DNA of 30,706 nt from CAYRVX01 sp964642165 (lineage in GTDB: Bacteria > Planctomycetota > Phycisphaerae > SM23-33). The notes under the pieces are model-generated. The model was not told the DNA's origin. It did no database searches and saw only the letters and a list, made by a program, of their open reading frames with translations. The stretch lies in NCBI GenBank assembly GCA_964642165.1, contig CAZXOC010000059.1, forward strand, positions 1 to 30,706, given 5' to 3'. Positions 7,079 to 14,834 of the stretch are shown piece after piece (position 1 is the stretch's first letter; every line of letters starts with the position of its first letter). The translations under genes were made by a program, and so were the position numbers.

Positions 7079-9502
7079 CTACTTGCCCCGCCGGGCCTCC
7101 CTGGTGCTGCGAACGGGAGGCGCTGCGATCCGCGCGTTGATCGCATCTTCGGTTTCCATCGGATCGAACGCAACGCCCGGCAGCGAGAGCATCTTGCCGC
7201 TGCTGGTCAGCGCCGCGTTCAGGACGCGGTTGGGCACCATGCGGAACCGCCTCTCGCCCTTGTAGACGACCGGCGCGCGGCGGAGGACCTTCCTCCAGGC
7301 GATCGAGCCCGTCCGCGGCACCAGGCCGTACACGTAGATGCCCCCGCCGAGCTCCGGGTGCAGGCCGGCGGAGAAGCACACCCGCCCCTGATGCATCGTG
7401 ACGCCGTAGACGGGCCAGGACGATTCGAGCTGCCCGTTGACGACGATCCGCCGCTGGTAGGGCGCGGCCTGGAAGCGCCAGAGGCACTCGCCGCGATCGG
7501 CGCGGAGGCAGTAGACCCATCCGTCGTGACAGCCGAAGAGGCACAGGCCGTCGCGGAGGACCGGGGGGGAGCTGATGCGTCCCCCGGCCGTGAAGCTCCA
7601 CACCACCTGCCCGCCGTCGCGGCGGCATTCGAGGCGGTGCTCGTGGATGACGGCGACGACCTGCCGGCCGCCGGCCCGGACCGGCTGCGTCTCGGTCGCT
7701 TCGACGCCGCCGGGCGCCCGCCAGTCGTCGGCGATGCGGCCGGCGGGCGGCGAGGGCGGCGCGCCCGTGCCGGCGAGCGTGCCGCCGGGTGCCTTCCGGA
7801 GCCGGCGGTCGTCCGCAACGGCCGGGCGGATCGGCTCCGGCGACAGCGCCATGTGCCCGCGAAGCTGCCCCGGGACGCACCCGCAGCCGTTCGGCGTGAA
7901 GAAGACCAGCCCGTGTGCCGGGAACGCCCCGAGCGCGCAGCCGCTCCGCGTGACGCTCTGGATCCTGCCCGCGAACGAGCGGTCGACGTACGTCACCAGG
8001 CCGAAGAGGAACCAGTCCGCCGTCGCGGAGAAGCGGTTGCAGCGCTGGTTGTAGCCGTCGAGGGCGTACGGCCTGGTCTCGTCGCCCGTCGCCATGTCCA
8101 CGGCGTAGATACGCCACGCGTCGGCGTAGTACATCACGCCGTCGCGGACGAGCAGGTTGTAGCCGAAGCGGTTGTAGTTCTTCCGGAACGTGCGGTGGAA
8201 CAGGAGCCGGCCGTCGCGGACACGGATGGCGCCGATGTACGGCCTGTCTCCCCCGCCGATCGCGCCGGAGCCGAACACCGCCAGGCTCCCGCCGTCGTAG
8301 ACGAGCTGCCCGATGTCGCCGCCGGCCACCTCCGTGTTGCGCCAGATCTCCCTGCCGTCGGCGAGGGCGAGGCAGACGATCGCCCGGACCACGGTGTGCG
8401 GCCAGCGGCCCCAGTACGGCTGCTTGTCCGCGACGGCGACGAACACCTTGCCCCCGGCGGCCGTCGCGACGGGGAAGCAGAGCCGGCCCGCCTTCTCGCC
8501 GTGCCGCCAGAGGCGCCTGCCGCTGTCGGCATCGAGGGCGAGCAGCTCGGCGCCGCACGTCTGGATGATCCGGCCGCCGCAGTGGCGGATCTCGACGTCG
8601 CCGGACTGCTTGGCGTCCTCCGGCAGGCGGCAGCCCTGGTCGTAGGTGCGCGCGACCTCGCCCGTGGCCGCGTCGATCGCCACGAGCGGGCCGCCCTTGG
8701 TCAGGAACGCGTACAGGAAGCCGCCGGCCGCGACGAACTGGAACCGCTTCGTGCGGGAGTCGTACCCGGCCGGCACGTCCCACAGCGGCAGGCCGTTGAA
8801 GGCGTCGCGCCCGGCGTAGAGCACTTGGCGGGTGCGCTTGTCGCGGCCCCTCTCCCACTGGTAGAAGACGCGCCCGCCGCTGATCCGCAGGCCGATCGAC
8901 GCCGGCACGCGGCGCGACGGATGGCCCGCCGGGGCGATGAACGTCTCGCCGCGGATCCACTGCACGGACGTCGGCGGGCGGACGAGCCGGTCGCGCGACA
9001 CGCCGTTGCCCTCGGGGCCGTAGTCGAAGTGCGTCCAGTCGTCCATGGCGGCCGGGACGGGCTTGACGAGCCGGCTCCACGCCCCGCCCTGCCGCAGCCG
9101 CGCCACGCCGCGGGGGGCCAGCACGCGGAGGATCTCCTCGCGAGGCGGCGCGGTCGCGCCGAGCCTGTCGAGGTCCACGATCAGCAAGTTCACGAGGTTG
9201 TCGGCGTAGGGCAGCGTGGCCGGGTCGCCGGCCGGCTCGACCGTCGCCAGCGGGTGCAGGCCCGCCGCCCGGATGGCCGCGCGGGACTTGGCGAGCGCCG
9301 CGCCGTCGAGCGCCAGCCCGTGCACCAGGCGCCGCCCGCCGCGGGCCAGCTCGATCTCGACCAGCCCGTCCGTCGCGGGCACGTGCACGCACAGGCCGGC
9401 ACGCACGCCGGCGGCGTCCGCGGGCGACTCGCTCGCCGCGCCGGAGGCCGCCGTGTTGACGCACACCAGCGCGGCTGCCCAACCGAGAGCGGCATGCCTC
9501 AT
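7079..9502 (-). CDS. Exported methyltransferase-like / PQQ beta-propeller fusion protein
   Basis: An 807-residue exported protein. A signal peptide covers about 1-22. Residues 33-146 look like a remnant class I SAM-methyltransferase fold: a GLCVHVPATDG strand, VHGLALD, the LPYADNLVNLLIVDLD acceptor strand, and ILRVLAPRGVARL, the usual methyltransferase strand around PGG. The glycine-rich SAM loop is poorly kept (VPATDG), so catalysis is doubtful. From about residue 150 there are repeated PQQ-like propeller blades such as GPLVAIDAATGEVARTY, LLALDADSGRRLW and IYAVDMATGDE, with a second set from about 610. A cysteine cluster (SGCALGAFPAHG and NGCGCVPG, 520-545) lies between them. It is the last gene of a probable operon with ThuA (83-bp gap) and the malectin lipoprotein. 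The start is chosen for the signal peptide and GGAGGGG upstream. I take the role to be extracellular binding or scaffolding; that is inference. Confidence 0.85.
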   Translation of the reverse strand: MRHAALGWAAALVCVNTAASGAASESPADAAGVRAGLCVHVPATDGLVEIELARGGRRLVHGLALDGAALAKSRAAIRAAGLHPLATVEPAGDPATLPYADNLVNLLIVDLDRLGATAPPREEILRVLAPRGVARLRQGGAWSRLVKPVPAAMDDWTHFDYGPEGNGVSRDRLVRPPTSVQWIRGETFIAPAGHPSRRVPASIGLRISGGRVFYQWERGRDKRTRQVLYAGRDAFNGLPLWDVPAGYDSRTKRFQFVAAGGFLYAFLTKGGPLVAIDAATGEVARTYDQGCRLPEDAKQSGDVEIRHCGGRIIQTCGAELLALDADSGRRLWRHGEKAGRLCFPVATAAGGKVFVAVADKQPYWGRWPHTVVRAIVCLALADGREIWRNTEVAGGDIGQLVYDGGSLAVFGSGAIGGGDRPYIGAIRVRDGRLLFHRTFRKNYNRFGYNLLVRDGVMYYADAWRIYAVDMATGDETRPYALDGYNQRCNRFSATADWFLFGLVTYVDRSFAGRIQSVTRSGCALGAFPAHGLVFFTPNGCGCVPGQLRGHMALSPEPIRPAVADDRRLRKAPGGTLAGTGAPPSPPAGRIADDWRAPGGVEATETQPVRAGGRQVVAVIHEHRLECRRDGGQVVWSFTAGGRISSPPVLRDGLCLFGCHDGWVYCLRADRGECLWRFQAAPYQRRIVVNGQLESSWPVYGVTMHQGRVCFSAGLHPELGGGIYVYGLVPRTGSIAWRKVLRRAPVVYKGERRFRMVPNRVLNAALTSSGKMLSLPGVAFDPMETEDAINARIAAPPVRSTREARRGK

Positions 9503-9585
9503 GGAACTGCCCCTCCGCCCTTCCGCGCAGCACCGCATGCCAGCGGGAGAGAGGTCGTCTGCGACCCGGGCCGCCGGCCGCGCAG

Positions 9586-10317
9586 CTACGGGCTCTTCGG
9601 CTTGCGTCCGACGGCCCAGTACGCGCCGCGGACGACCAGGCGCTGGAAGTGCGGGTTGGCCCAGGCCTCCCTGCCGTGGCCGAGCGACGTGTAGAAGACG
9701 CGCCCCTTGCCGTAGGGCTGGACCCAGCCCATGCTCTGGCGCTCCTTGCCGCGATCCATGCGGATCAGGGACCGCATCACGAGGTTCGGGTGGTAGTGGT
9801 GGCGGTAGGTCTCGTCCTGGATCTCGAAGTCCTCCAGGCCCTTCGTGATGGGATGGTCGTGGTCGTGGATGTAGACCTTGAACTTGCCGCCGCCGTGCCC
9901 GGCAAAGCGCCCGCCGACGAGCTCCCAGTACGCGTCGGACTTCTTGAACGCGTCGGTGGCCGAGTGAATCCCGACGTACCCCCCGCCGCCGCGGACGAAG
10001 TCGCACAGGCCCTTCTCCTGGTTGGCGTCGGTGAAGTTCGTCCCGGAGCCCGTGTACATGGCGACGTCGTAGGCCTTGATGCGTTCGGCCGTGAAGTCGT
10101 TCAGGTCCTCCGACAGCGTCACCTCGAAGTCGCCGGTCTTGTGCATCACGTCGACGAGCAGGGGCGAGAGGCCCTTCCAGTCGTGCCCGCCCTGGCGAAC
10201 GAACAGGACCTTGATCTTGCCCCTCGACGCCGCCGAGGCACACAGCAGGCCGGCCACCATCGCCACGACCGCCAGCACCCCCGCCCCGTACGAAACATGG
10301 TCCCTGTGTCTGCGCAT
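9586..10317 (-). CDS. Exported ThuA-domain protein
   Basis: A 243-residue protein with a signal peptide at 1-31 (hydrophobic GAGVLAVVAMVAGLLCASAA) followed by a complete ThuA domain with a class I glutamine amidotransferase-like fold. Recognisable segments are KVLFVRQGGHDWKG, the LSEDLNDF turn, VAMYTGSGTNF, FVRGGGGYVGIHSATDAF, and GRVFYTSLGHGREAW near the end. ThuA proteins are linked to trehalose and other disaccharide use, but the reaction is not firmly known and the catalytic Cys of true amidotransferases is replaced here by the GIHSA context. AAAGGA lies upstream of the chosen ATG. It sits between the malectin lipoprotein gene (116 bp upstream) and the PQQ fusion gene, as ThuA genes often accompany sugar-use genes in planctomycetes. 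Confidence 0.9.
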   Translation of the reverse strand: MRRHRDHVSYGAGVLAVVAMVAGLLCASAASRGKIKVLFVRQGGHDWKGLSPLLVDVMHKTGDFEVTLSEDLNDFTAERIKAYDVAMYTGSGTNFTDANQEKGLCDFVRGGGGYVGIHSATDAFKKSDAYWELVGGRFAGHGGGKFKVYIHDHDHPITKGLEDFEIQDETYRHHYHPNLVMRSLIRMDRGKERQSMGWVQPYGKGRVFYTSLGHGREAWANPHFQRLVVRGAYWAVGRKPKSP

Positions 10318-10433
10318 GTTTTGGGTCCTTTGCTGTGTCTGCCGTGTCGGGCCGACCGGCGGCTCACGGCCTTCGGCCCGGCCGGGCCCGGCGTTCCGCC
10401 AAGGCGATTCAACCGACTTCCGCTGCCGGCCGC

Positions 10434-11015
10434 TCAGTAGCGGAGGATCTCGATCGCGTTGATCTCGGGGTTCTGGACGTTCGCGACGAACTCGATCCTC
10501 AGCTTGCCGTCGGTGACGGCGACGTCCCGCCACTCCTTCACGAGGGGCTTGGCGAAGCCGCCGGCCTCCGTGAACACGTCGAGGTTCTCGAGCTTGACCT
10601 CGCCGTTGACCTTCACGGAGAACAGCCGCATGCCGGCGTCCTTATGCGGGTCGTAGGTCTCCGCGAAGTGCAGCCGCAGGGTGTACTTGCCGTTGTCGAG
10701 CGCGAACTGGTAGGCCGTCATGCTGTAGCGCTCGGTCAGGTAGAGCTCGGGCGCGTCGGTGCCGGCGATCTCCATGGCCGCGCGCGTGATGGTCAGGCCG
10801 TCGGCGGCGCCCCACGTGGCCGGCCCGGTCAGCACCTGGTCGGCGAGCCACTTGGTCCCCTGCTTGTCGGTGTACTCGGCGGTCGCCCCGCAGTTGACGC
10901 GGATCGCGAGCTTGGGCGGGCCCGAAGGCTGGCCCTCGATCACCACGGCGTCCGTGCAGCCCATGACCGCGGCCAACAGCATCGTCGTCAGCAACATCAG
11001 TGTCGAGGCTCTCAT
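10434..11015 (-). CDS. Malectin-domain lipoprotein
   Basis: A 193-residue protein beginning MRASTLMLLTTMLLAAVMGC, a lipoprotein signal with the modified cysteine at residue 20. The rest is a malectin-like carbohydrate-binding beta sandwich: LAIRVNCGA at the start, YQFALDNGKYTLRLHFAETY in the middle, MRLFSVKVNGE, and the closing PEINAIEILRY. Malectin domains bind di- and oligosaccharides such as glucose disaccharides. It is the first gene of the probable malectin-ThuA-PQQ operon, so it likely presents a glycan at the membrane surface to its partners. AAAGGAG is a strong ribosome binding site. A candidate promoter and a stable leader hairpin lie upstream at 11048-11115. Confidence 0.9.
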   Translation of the reverse strand: MRASTLMLLTTMLLAAVMGCTDAVVIEGQPSGPPKLAIRVNCGATAEYTDKQGTKWLADQVLTGPATWGAADGLTITRAAMEIAGTDAPELYLTERYSMTAYQFALDNGKYTLRLHFAETYDPHKDAGMRLFSVKVNGEVKLENLDVFTEAGGFAKPLVKEWRDVAVTDGKLRIEFVANVQNPEINAIEILRY

Positions 11016-11047
11016 CGTAGCTCCTTTCCCCAGGAACCGACCTTCGC

Positions 11048-11067
11048 GCGCGGGCGCGTGCCCGCGC
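11048..11067 (-). other. Perfect 8-bp hairpin in the leader of the malectin gene
   Basis: The arms at 11048-11055 and 11060-11067 are perfectly complementary with a 4-base loop. The hairpin ends 32 nt before the malectin ATG and 91 nt after the dikinase stop. No U-tract follows on either strand. It could terminate the dikinase transcript or shape the malectin leader; a chance hairpin in GC-rich DNA is also possible. Confidence 0.35.
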
Positions 11068-11087
11068 CAGACATGTGCCGCCTCCCA

Positions 11088-11115
11088 CTAATAGCACACG
11101 GCCCGGCGCTTGCAA
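11088..11115 (-). promoter_or_regulatory. Candidate promoter for the malectin-ThuA-PQQ operon
   Basis: On the minus strand TTGCAA (11110-11115) and TATTAG (11088-11093) are 16 nt apart, each with four of six matches to the sigma-70 consensus. The AT-rich patch is conspicuous in its surroundings and lies in the gap between two gene groups, about 73 nt before the malectin start. Confidence 0.4.
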
Positions 11116-11158
11116 GCCTGCAGTGGCGATGATTGTGACGGCCGCGCCCGCCAGGAAG

Positions 11159-13837
11159 TCAGTGGAGGACCCGCACCACGCCGCGGCTGCCGTCCACCTC
11201 GAGCATCTGCCCCGTCCGGAGGACCTGCGACGCCGGGCCGACGTTCGCCACGCAGGGCAGGCCGTACTCGCGCGCCACGATGCTCCCGTGGCTGAGCAGC
11301 CCGCCCTGGTCCATCACGACGGCCGCGGCGTTCAGGAAGTACGGCGTCCACCCGGGGTCGGTGATGGGCGCCACGAGGATCTCGCCGGGCAGGACGTGAC
11401 CGTCCCCGGCATGGGTGATCACGCGCGCCTTGCCGCGCACCACGCCGGGGCTGACGGCGAAGCCGCGGAAGACTTCGGCCCGTTCGTCCACGGCGGGGCC
11501 GGTCCAGTCCTCCGGGTCGAGTTGCCCGAAGACGACCGGCGGGGGGTCCACGGCGGCCCACCGATCATATTCGCCGCGCCGCCGGGCGACGACCTCGCGC
11601 GGGCGGAAACCCGTGTGCCCCGCGACGACCGGCTGGAGCTCGTCCAGTTCGAGGAAGAAGACGTCCTCGCTTCGGGCGAGGGCCCCTTGTTGGACCAGGC
11701 GGTCCCCCAGCTCCAGCAGTATCCCGCGCAGGATGGCGAGCCAGCGGACGGCGATGCTCTTGCTGGTCTCGCGGAAGCGCAGGCCCCGCTGGGCGCGGCG
11801 AAGCAGCGCCTGGAAGACGAGCCGCTTGATCGGGCTGCGGAGCCTGCGCTCGCACTCGGCGGCCAGCGCCCGGCGCTGCCGCGCGAGCTTCCGGGCCCGG
11901 GCGACGGGATCGACCCGCCCCAGGGCGGGCAGGTAGCTGCGGAGCAGCCCCAGGACGTAGTCGGGCATCTCCGCCCAGCGGGGGTTGCCCAGCTCGATCT
12001 CGCCCCGGGTGTGGTGCCCGTGGTCGCGCAGGAACCGCGACCAGGCGTCGAGGAAGGCTTGGCCTCCGGGCGCGGCGGCGATTCGCTCCCGGGCCGCTTC
12101 AAAGTGCCGCTCGCCGCGGATCGCCGCCGCCACGCCGTCCTGCTCGTGGGCCATCGCCGCCAGCCGCCAGAGCTGGAGACCCGCCTCGGCGTCCGCCAGG
12201 CCCCCCAGCCCGGCCAGCAGGCGGTTGGCGATGGCTTGGCCGTCCTCGCCGAACCACCGCCGGCAGACGTCCATCAGGGCGAGGCAGTACCCCATGCCGA
12301 TCAACAGCACCGGCATTCCCGCGAGGAACTGGTTCAGGCAGCGGAGCGTCGAGCGGATTCGCCGGAGGAGCCGGTCGGCGGGGAGACCCTGCCATGGCTG
12401 CTGCCGGATCGCGCCGATCCGCGACTCAGCCCGGGCGAGGACCCTTGGCGCCAGCCGCATCGGATGCCGCAGCCACCAGAGGAGGAAGTCCGGCACCCGA
12501 AGGGCCCGGCGGTACCAGGGAACGCGGATGGCCGGCAGGTCCTCGTCGGGCAGGACGATCTCGACCGGCTCGTCGACCCCCTGCTCCTGTCCGCCGAAGA
12601 GGCGGCCCATGCTCCCCGCACGCAGGTTCGGCAGGGCCCTAAGGATGGCGGCCAGCGTGTTGACGTTGAAGTAGATCCTCCCCGCCACGAGGTCGGCGAG
12701 GTCCTTGGGGGTGATCGTGATCCCCATCTTCCGCCACAACGGCCCGAACATAGGCTCGAGGAACGGGAGGACGAGGCTCAGGGTCATCGGCGTCATCACG
12801 TCGGGCGCCGCCTCGCGGAAGTTGGCGTTGGTCCAGATCTGGCGGTCGGCCCAGCTCCGCTGCGGCGCCGGCGGCAGGGCGGTGATCGGCCGGGCCTGGA
12901 GGAGGAGGGCCTGCCCGTCGGCGACGGCCCATTCCACGTCCTGCGGCGCGGCGAACAGCGATTCGGCCCGCACGGCAAGCCGGGCGAGCCGACAGGCGGT
13001 CACGTCGTCCAGGCACGGCCGCTCGGCGCGGGCGGGCCCCACCGGCCGCTCCCGGATGCCGCCGGCAGCGGCGAGGACGATCTCCACGGCCTTTCTCGCA
13101 GTCGTGCGGCGCTCGACGAGGAACGCCCGCCTCGAGACGACGATCCGGTCCGGAGTGACCTTGCCGCCCACGACCGCCTCGCCGAGCCCGAGGCTGCCTT
13201 CGATCACGACACAGTCGCGCCGCCCGCTGACCGGGTCGGCCGTGAACGCCACCCCCGCTGCTTCCGCCGGGACGAGCTCCTGGACGACCACCGCCATCTC
13301 CACCGCCAGGTGGTCGATGCCGCGTGCGGCGCGGTACTCGAACGCGCGATCCGACCAGAGCGACGCCCAGCAGTCCTTCACGCGCTGGAGGCACGTCGGC
13401 AGGTCGCCCACGGCCAGGAACGTGTCGTACTGACCCGCGAAGGAATGCCCGGGGAGGTCCTCGGCCGTGGCCGAGGAGCGCACGGCCACCGAGGGCGCGG
13501 CCAGCGCTCGCCAGTGACGTTCGATCTCCTCCCGCACGCGGGCCGCCAGGGGCGCCGCGCGGATGGCGTCCCGGATCTCGGGCAGAATCGTGCCTCGCTC
13601 CCCAGGTGAATCGCCCGGCAATCGCCCCAGCGCATGTCGGATCCGCCGTGAGGACTCGTCGGCGCGGATGTGCTGCCGGTACGCGCGCCCCGTGACGCAG
13701 AACCCCGCCGGCACGGGCAGCTCCTCGCGCAGCATCCTGGCGAGGTGGGCGGCCTTCGCGCCCACCCGGGCCACGTCGTCGTCCCGGACCTCCGCCAGAG
13801 GGACGACCGGCTGCGCCAACTCGCTGGCTTCCGCCAT
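11159..13837 (-). CDS. PEP-utilising dikinase, rifampicin-phosphotransferase-like
   Basis: An 892-residue cytoplasmic protein with the three-part layout of rifampicin phosphotransferase and PEP synthase relatives. Residues 1-320 are the ATP-grasp domain: VGAKAAHLARM near 26, the RSSATAEDLPG and SFAGQYD motifs at about 120-137, and QARPI at 314-318. Residues about 325-770 form a large central domain with RGEIELGNPRW, typical of the antibiotic-binding domain of that family. Residues about 785-892 are the swivelling phosphohistidine domain with GGLLSHGSIVAREYGLP, the catalytic His near residue 850. Such enzymes use ATP to phosphorylate the histidine and then an acceptor; the acceptor here is unknown and need not be a rifamycin. 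The start at 13837 has GGAG upstream; an in-frame ATG at 13939 would add a Pro/Arg-rich stretch and is less likely. It is the last gene after the WD40 and channel genes. Confidence 0.85.
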   Translation of the reverse strand: MAEASELAQPVVPLAEVRDDDVARVGAKAAHLARMLREELPVPAGFCVTGRAYRQHIRADESSRRIRHALGRLPGDSPGERGTILPEIRDAIRAAPLAARVREEIERHWRALAAPSVAVRSSATAEDLPGHSFAGQYDTFLAVGDLPTCLQRVKDCWASLWSDRAFEYRAARGIDHLAVEMAVVVQELVPAEAAGVAFTADPVSGRRDCVVIEGSLGLGEAVVGGKVTPDRIVVSRRAFLVERRTTARKAVEIVLAAAGGIRERPVGPARAERPCLDDVTACRLARLAVRAESLFAAPQDVEWAVADGQALLLQARPITALPPAPQRSWADRQIWTNANFREAAPDVMTPMTLSLVLPFLEPMFGPLWRKMGITITPKDLADLVAGRIYFNVNTLAAILRALPNLRAGSMGRLFGGQEQGVDEPVEIVLPDEDLPAIRVPWYRRALRVPDFLLWWLRHPMRLAPRVLARAESRIGAIRQQPWQGLPADRLLRRIRSTLRCLNQFLAGMPVLLIGMGYCLALMDVCRRWFGEDGQAIANRLLAGLGGLADAEAGLQLWRLAAMAHEQDGVAAAIRGERHFEAARERIAAAPGGQAFLDAWSRFLRDHGHHTRGEIELGNPRWAEMPDYVLGLLRSYLPALGRVDPVARARKLARQRRALAAECERRLRSPIKRLVFQALLRRAQRGLRFRETSKSIAVRWLAILRGILLELGDRLVQQGALARSEDVFFLELDELQPVVAGHTGFRPREVVARRRGEYDRWAAVDPPPVVFGQLDPEDWTGPAVDERAEVFRGFAVSPGVVRGKARVITHAGDGHVLPGEILVAPITDPGWTPYFLNAAAVVMDQGGLLSHGSIVAREYGLPCVANVGPASQVLRTGQMLEVDGSRGVVRVLH

Positions 13838-13946
13838 CCATGCATCTCCAGGGAAGGCCCGTGCCGCGTCGGCTCGGGCAAACGGGACGTCCGTCGGGCG
13901 TCCATTCGAGGGCGCCCCGGGTCGACCGGGAGCGCCCACGTGCCGC

Positions 13947-14798
13947 TCAGAGCCTCTCTCCGCAATGCTTGCAGTACTTGGCGTCGGCGTCGTGGCCTTC
14001 GGCGCCGCACTGGCGGCAGACCTGCGTGGAGACGCCGCGCCGGTCGCCCCGCGCCATCTCGACCGACACGAGCCCCGTCGGGACCACGATGATGCTGTAG
14101 CCGAGGATCATGAGCATCGCCGCCAGGGCCTGCCCCGTCGCCGTCTGCGGGGAGATGTCGCCGTAGCCGACGGTCGTCAGCGTCACGACGGCCCAGTAGA
14201 CGCTCCGCGGGATGCTCGTGAAGCCGTTGGCCTCGCCCTCGATGACGTAGATCAGCGAGCCGAGAATGACCACCAGCGTCAGGACGGCCAGCAGGAAGAC
14301 CACGATCTTCCGCCGGCTGGCGCGAAGCGCCCGGGCCATGGTCCTCGCCTCGCCGAGATAGGCCCCCAGGTCCAGCACCTGGAAGATCCGCAGCACGCGC
14401 ACGATCCGGAGGACGGCGAGGACCCGCAGGAACCGCCCCGCCGGAACGAGCAGCCCGACGTACGTCGGCAGCACGGCCAGCAGGTCCACCACGCCGTAGA
14501 AGCTCGCGGCGTAGCGGACGGGCTTGCCCACGCACAGCAGCCGCAGGACGTACTCGACGGTGAACAGGACGGTGAAGGTCCACTCGGCGGCATGGAGGAT
14601 GCCCGCGTAGCGCTGGTGGACCCCCGCGACGCTGTCGAGCATGACGGCCAGCACGCTCAGGACGATGCACCCGATCAGCAGGATGTCGAAGAGCTTCCCC
14701 GCGGGCGTGTCGGCCTCGAAGATGACCTCGTGCAGGACGACGCGCCAGCCTCGCTCCGTCGCCCGGGCCGCCTCGTTGTCCGGGTTGTCCGCCGCCAT
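13947..14798 (-). CDS. Voltage-gated-type potassium channel with C-terminal zinc ribbon
   Basis: A 283-residue six-helix inner-membrane channel. Predicted helices are S1 at 37-57, S2 at 71-90, S3 at 100-118, S4 at 119-140, S5 at 164-185 and S6 at 220-247. The selectivity filter TVGYGD is at 209-214. S4 carries Arg at 122, 125, 131, 134 and 137, a three-residue spacing with one position (128) occupied by Ala, so voltage sensing is plausible. After S6 comes a short linker and a CX2C-CX2C zinc ribbon at 261-279 (CRQCG and CKHCG) instead of the RCK or cyclic-nucleotide domain common in bacterial channels. GAGGAAG precedes the start. The WD40 gene ends 36 bp upstream and the dikinase begins 109 bp downstream, all on one strand. 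Confidence 0.92.
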   Translation of the reverse strand: MAADNPDNEAARATERGWRVVLHEVIFEADTPAGKLFDILLIGCIVLSVLAVMLDSVAGVHQRYAGILHAAEWTFTVLFTVEYVLRLLCVGKPVRYAASFYGVVDLLAVLPTYVGLLVPAGRFLRVLAVLRIVRVLRIFQVLDLGAYLGEARTMARALRASRRKIVVFLLAVLTLVVILGSLIYVIEGEANGFTSIPRSVYWAVVTLTTVGYGDISPQTATGQALAAMLMILGYSIIVVPTGLVSVEMARGDRRGVSTQVCRQCGAEGHDADAKYCKHCGERL

Positions 14799-14834
14799 CG
14801 ACGAGCGCTTCCTCGCCGGCTCGACCGCCGGCGG

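Noticed and set aside
11075..13609. Long plus-strand frames opposite the dikinase, and similarly opposite the NRAMP-like, Gfo/Idh and sulfatase genes
   Set aside because: They are compositional shadows without signal, motif or ribosome site; the minus-strand genes carry clear family motifs.
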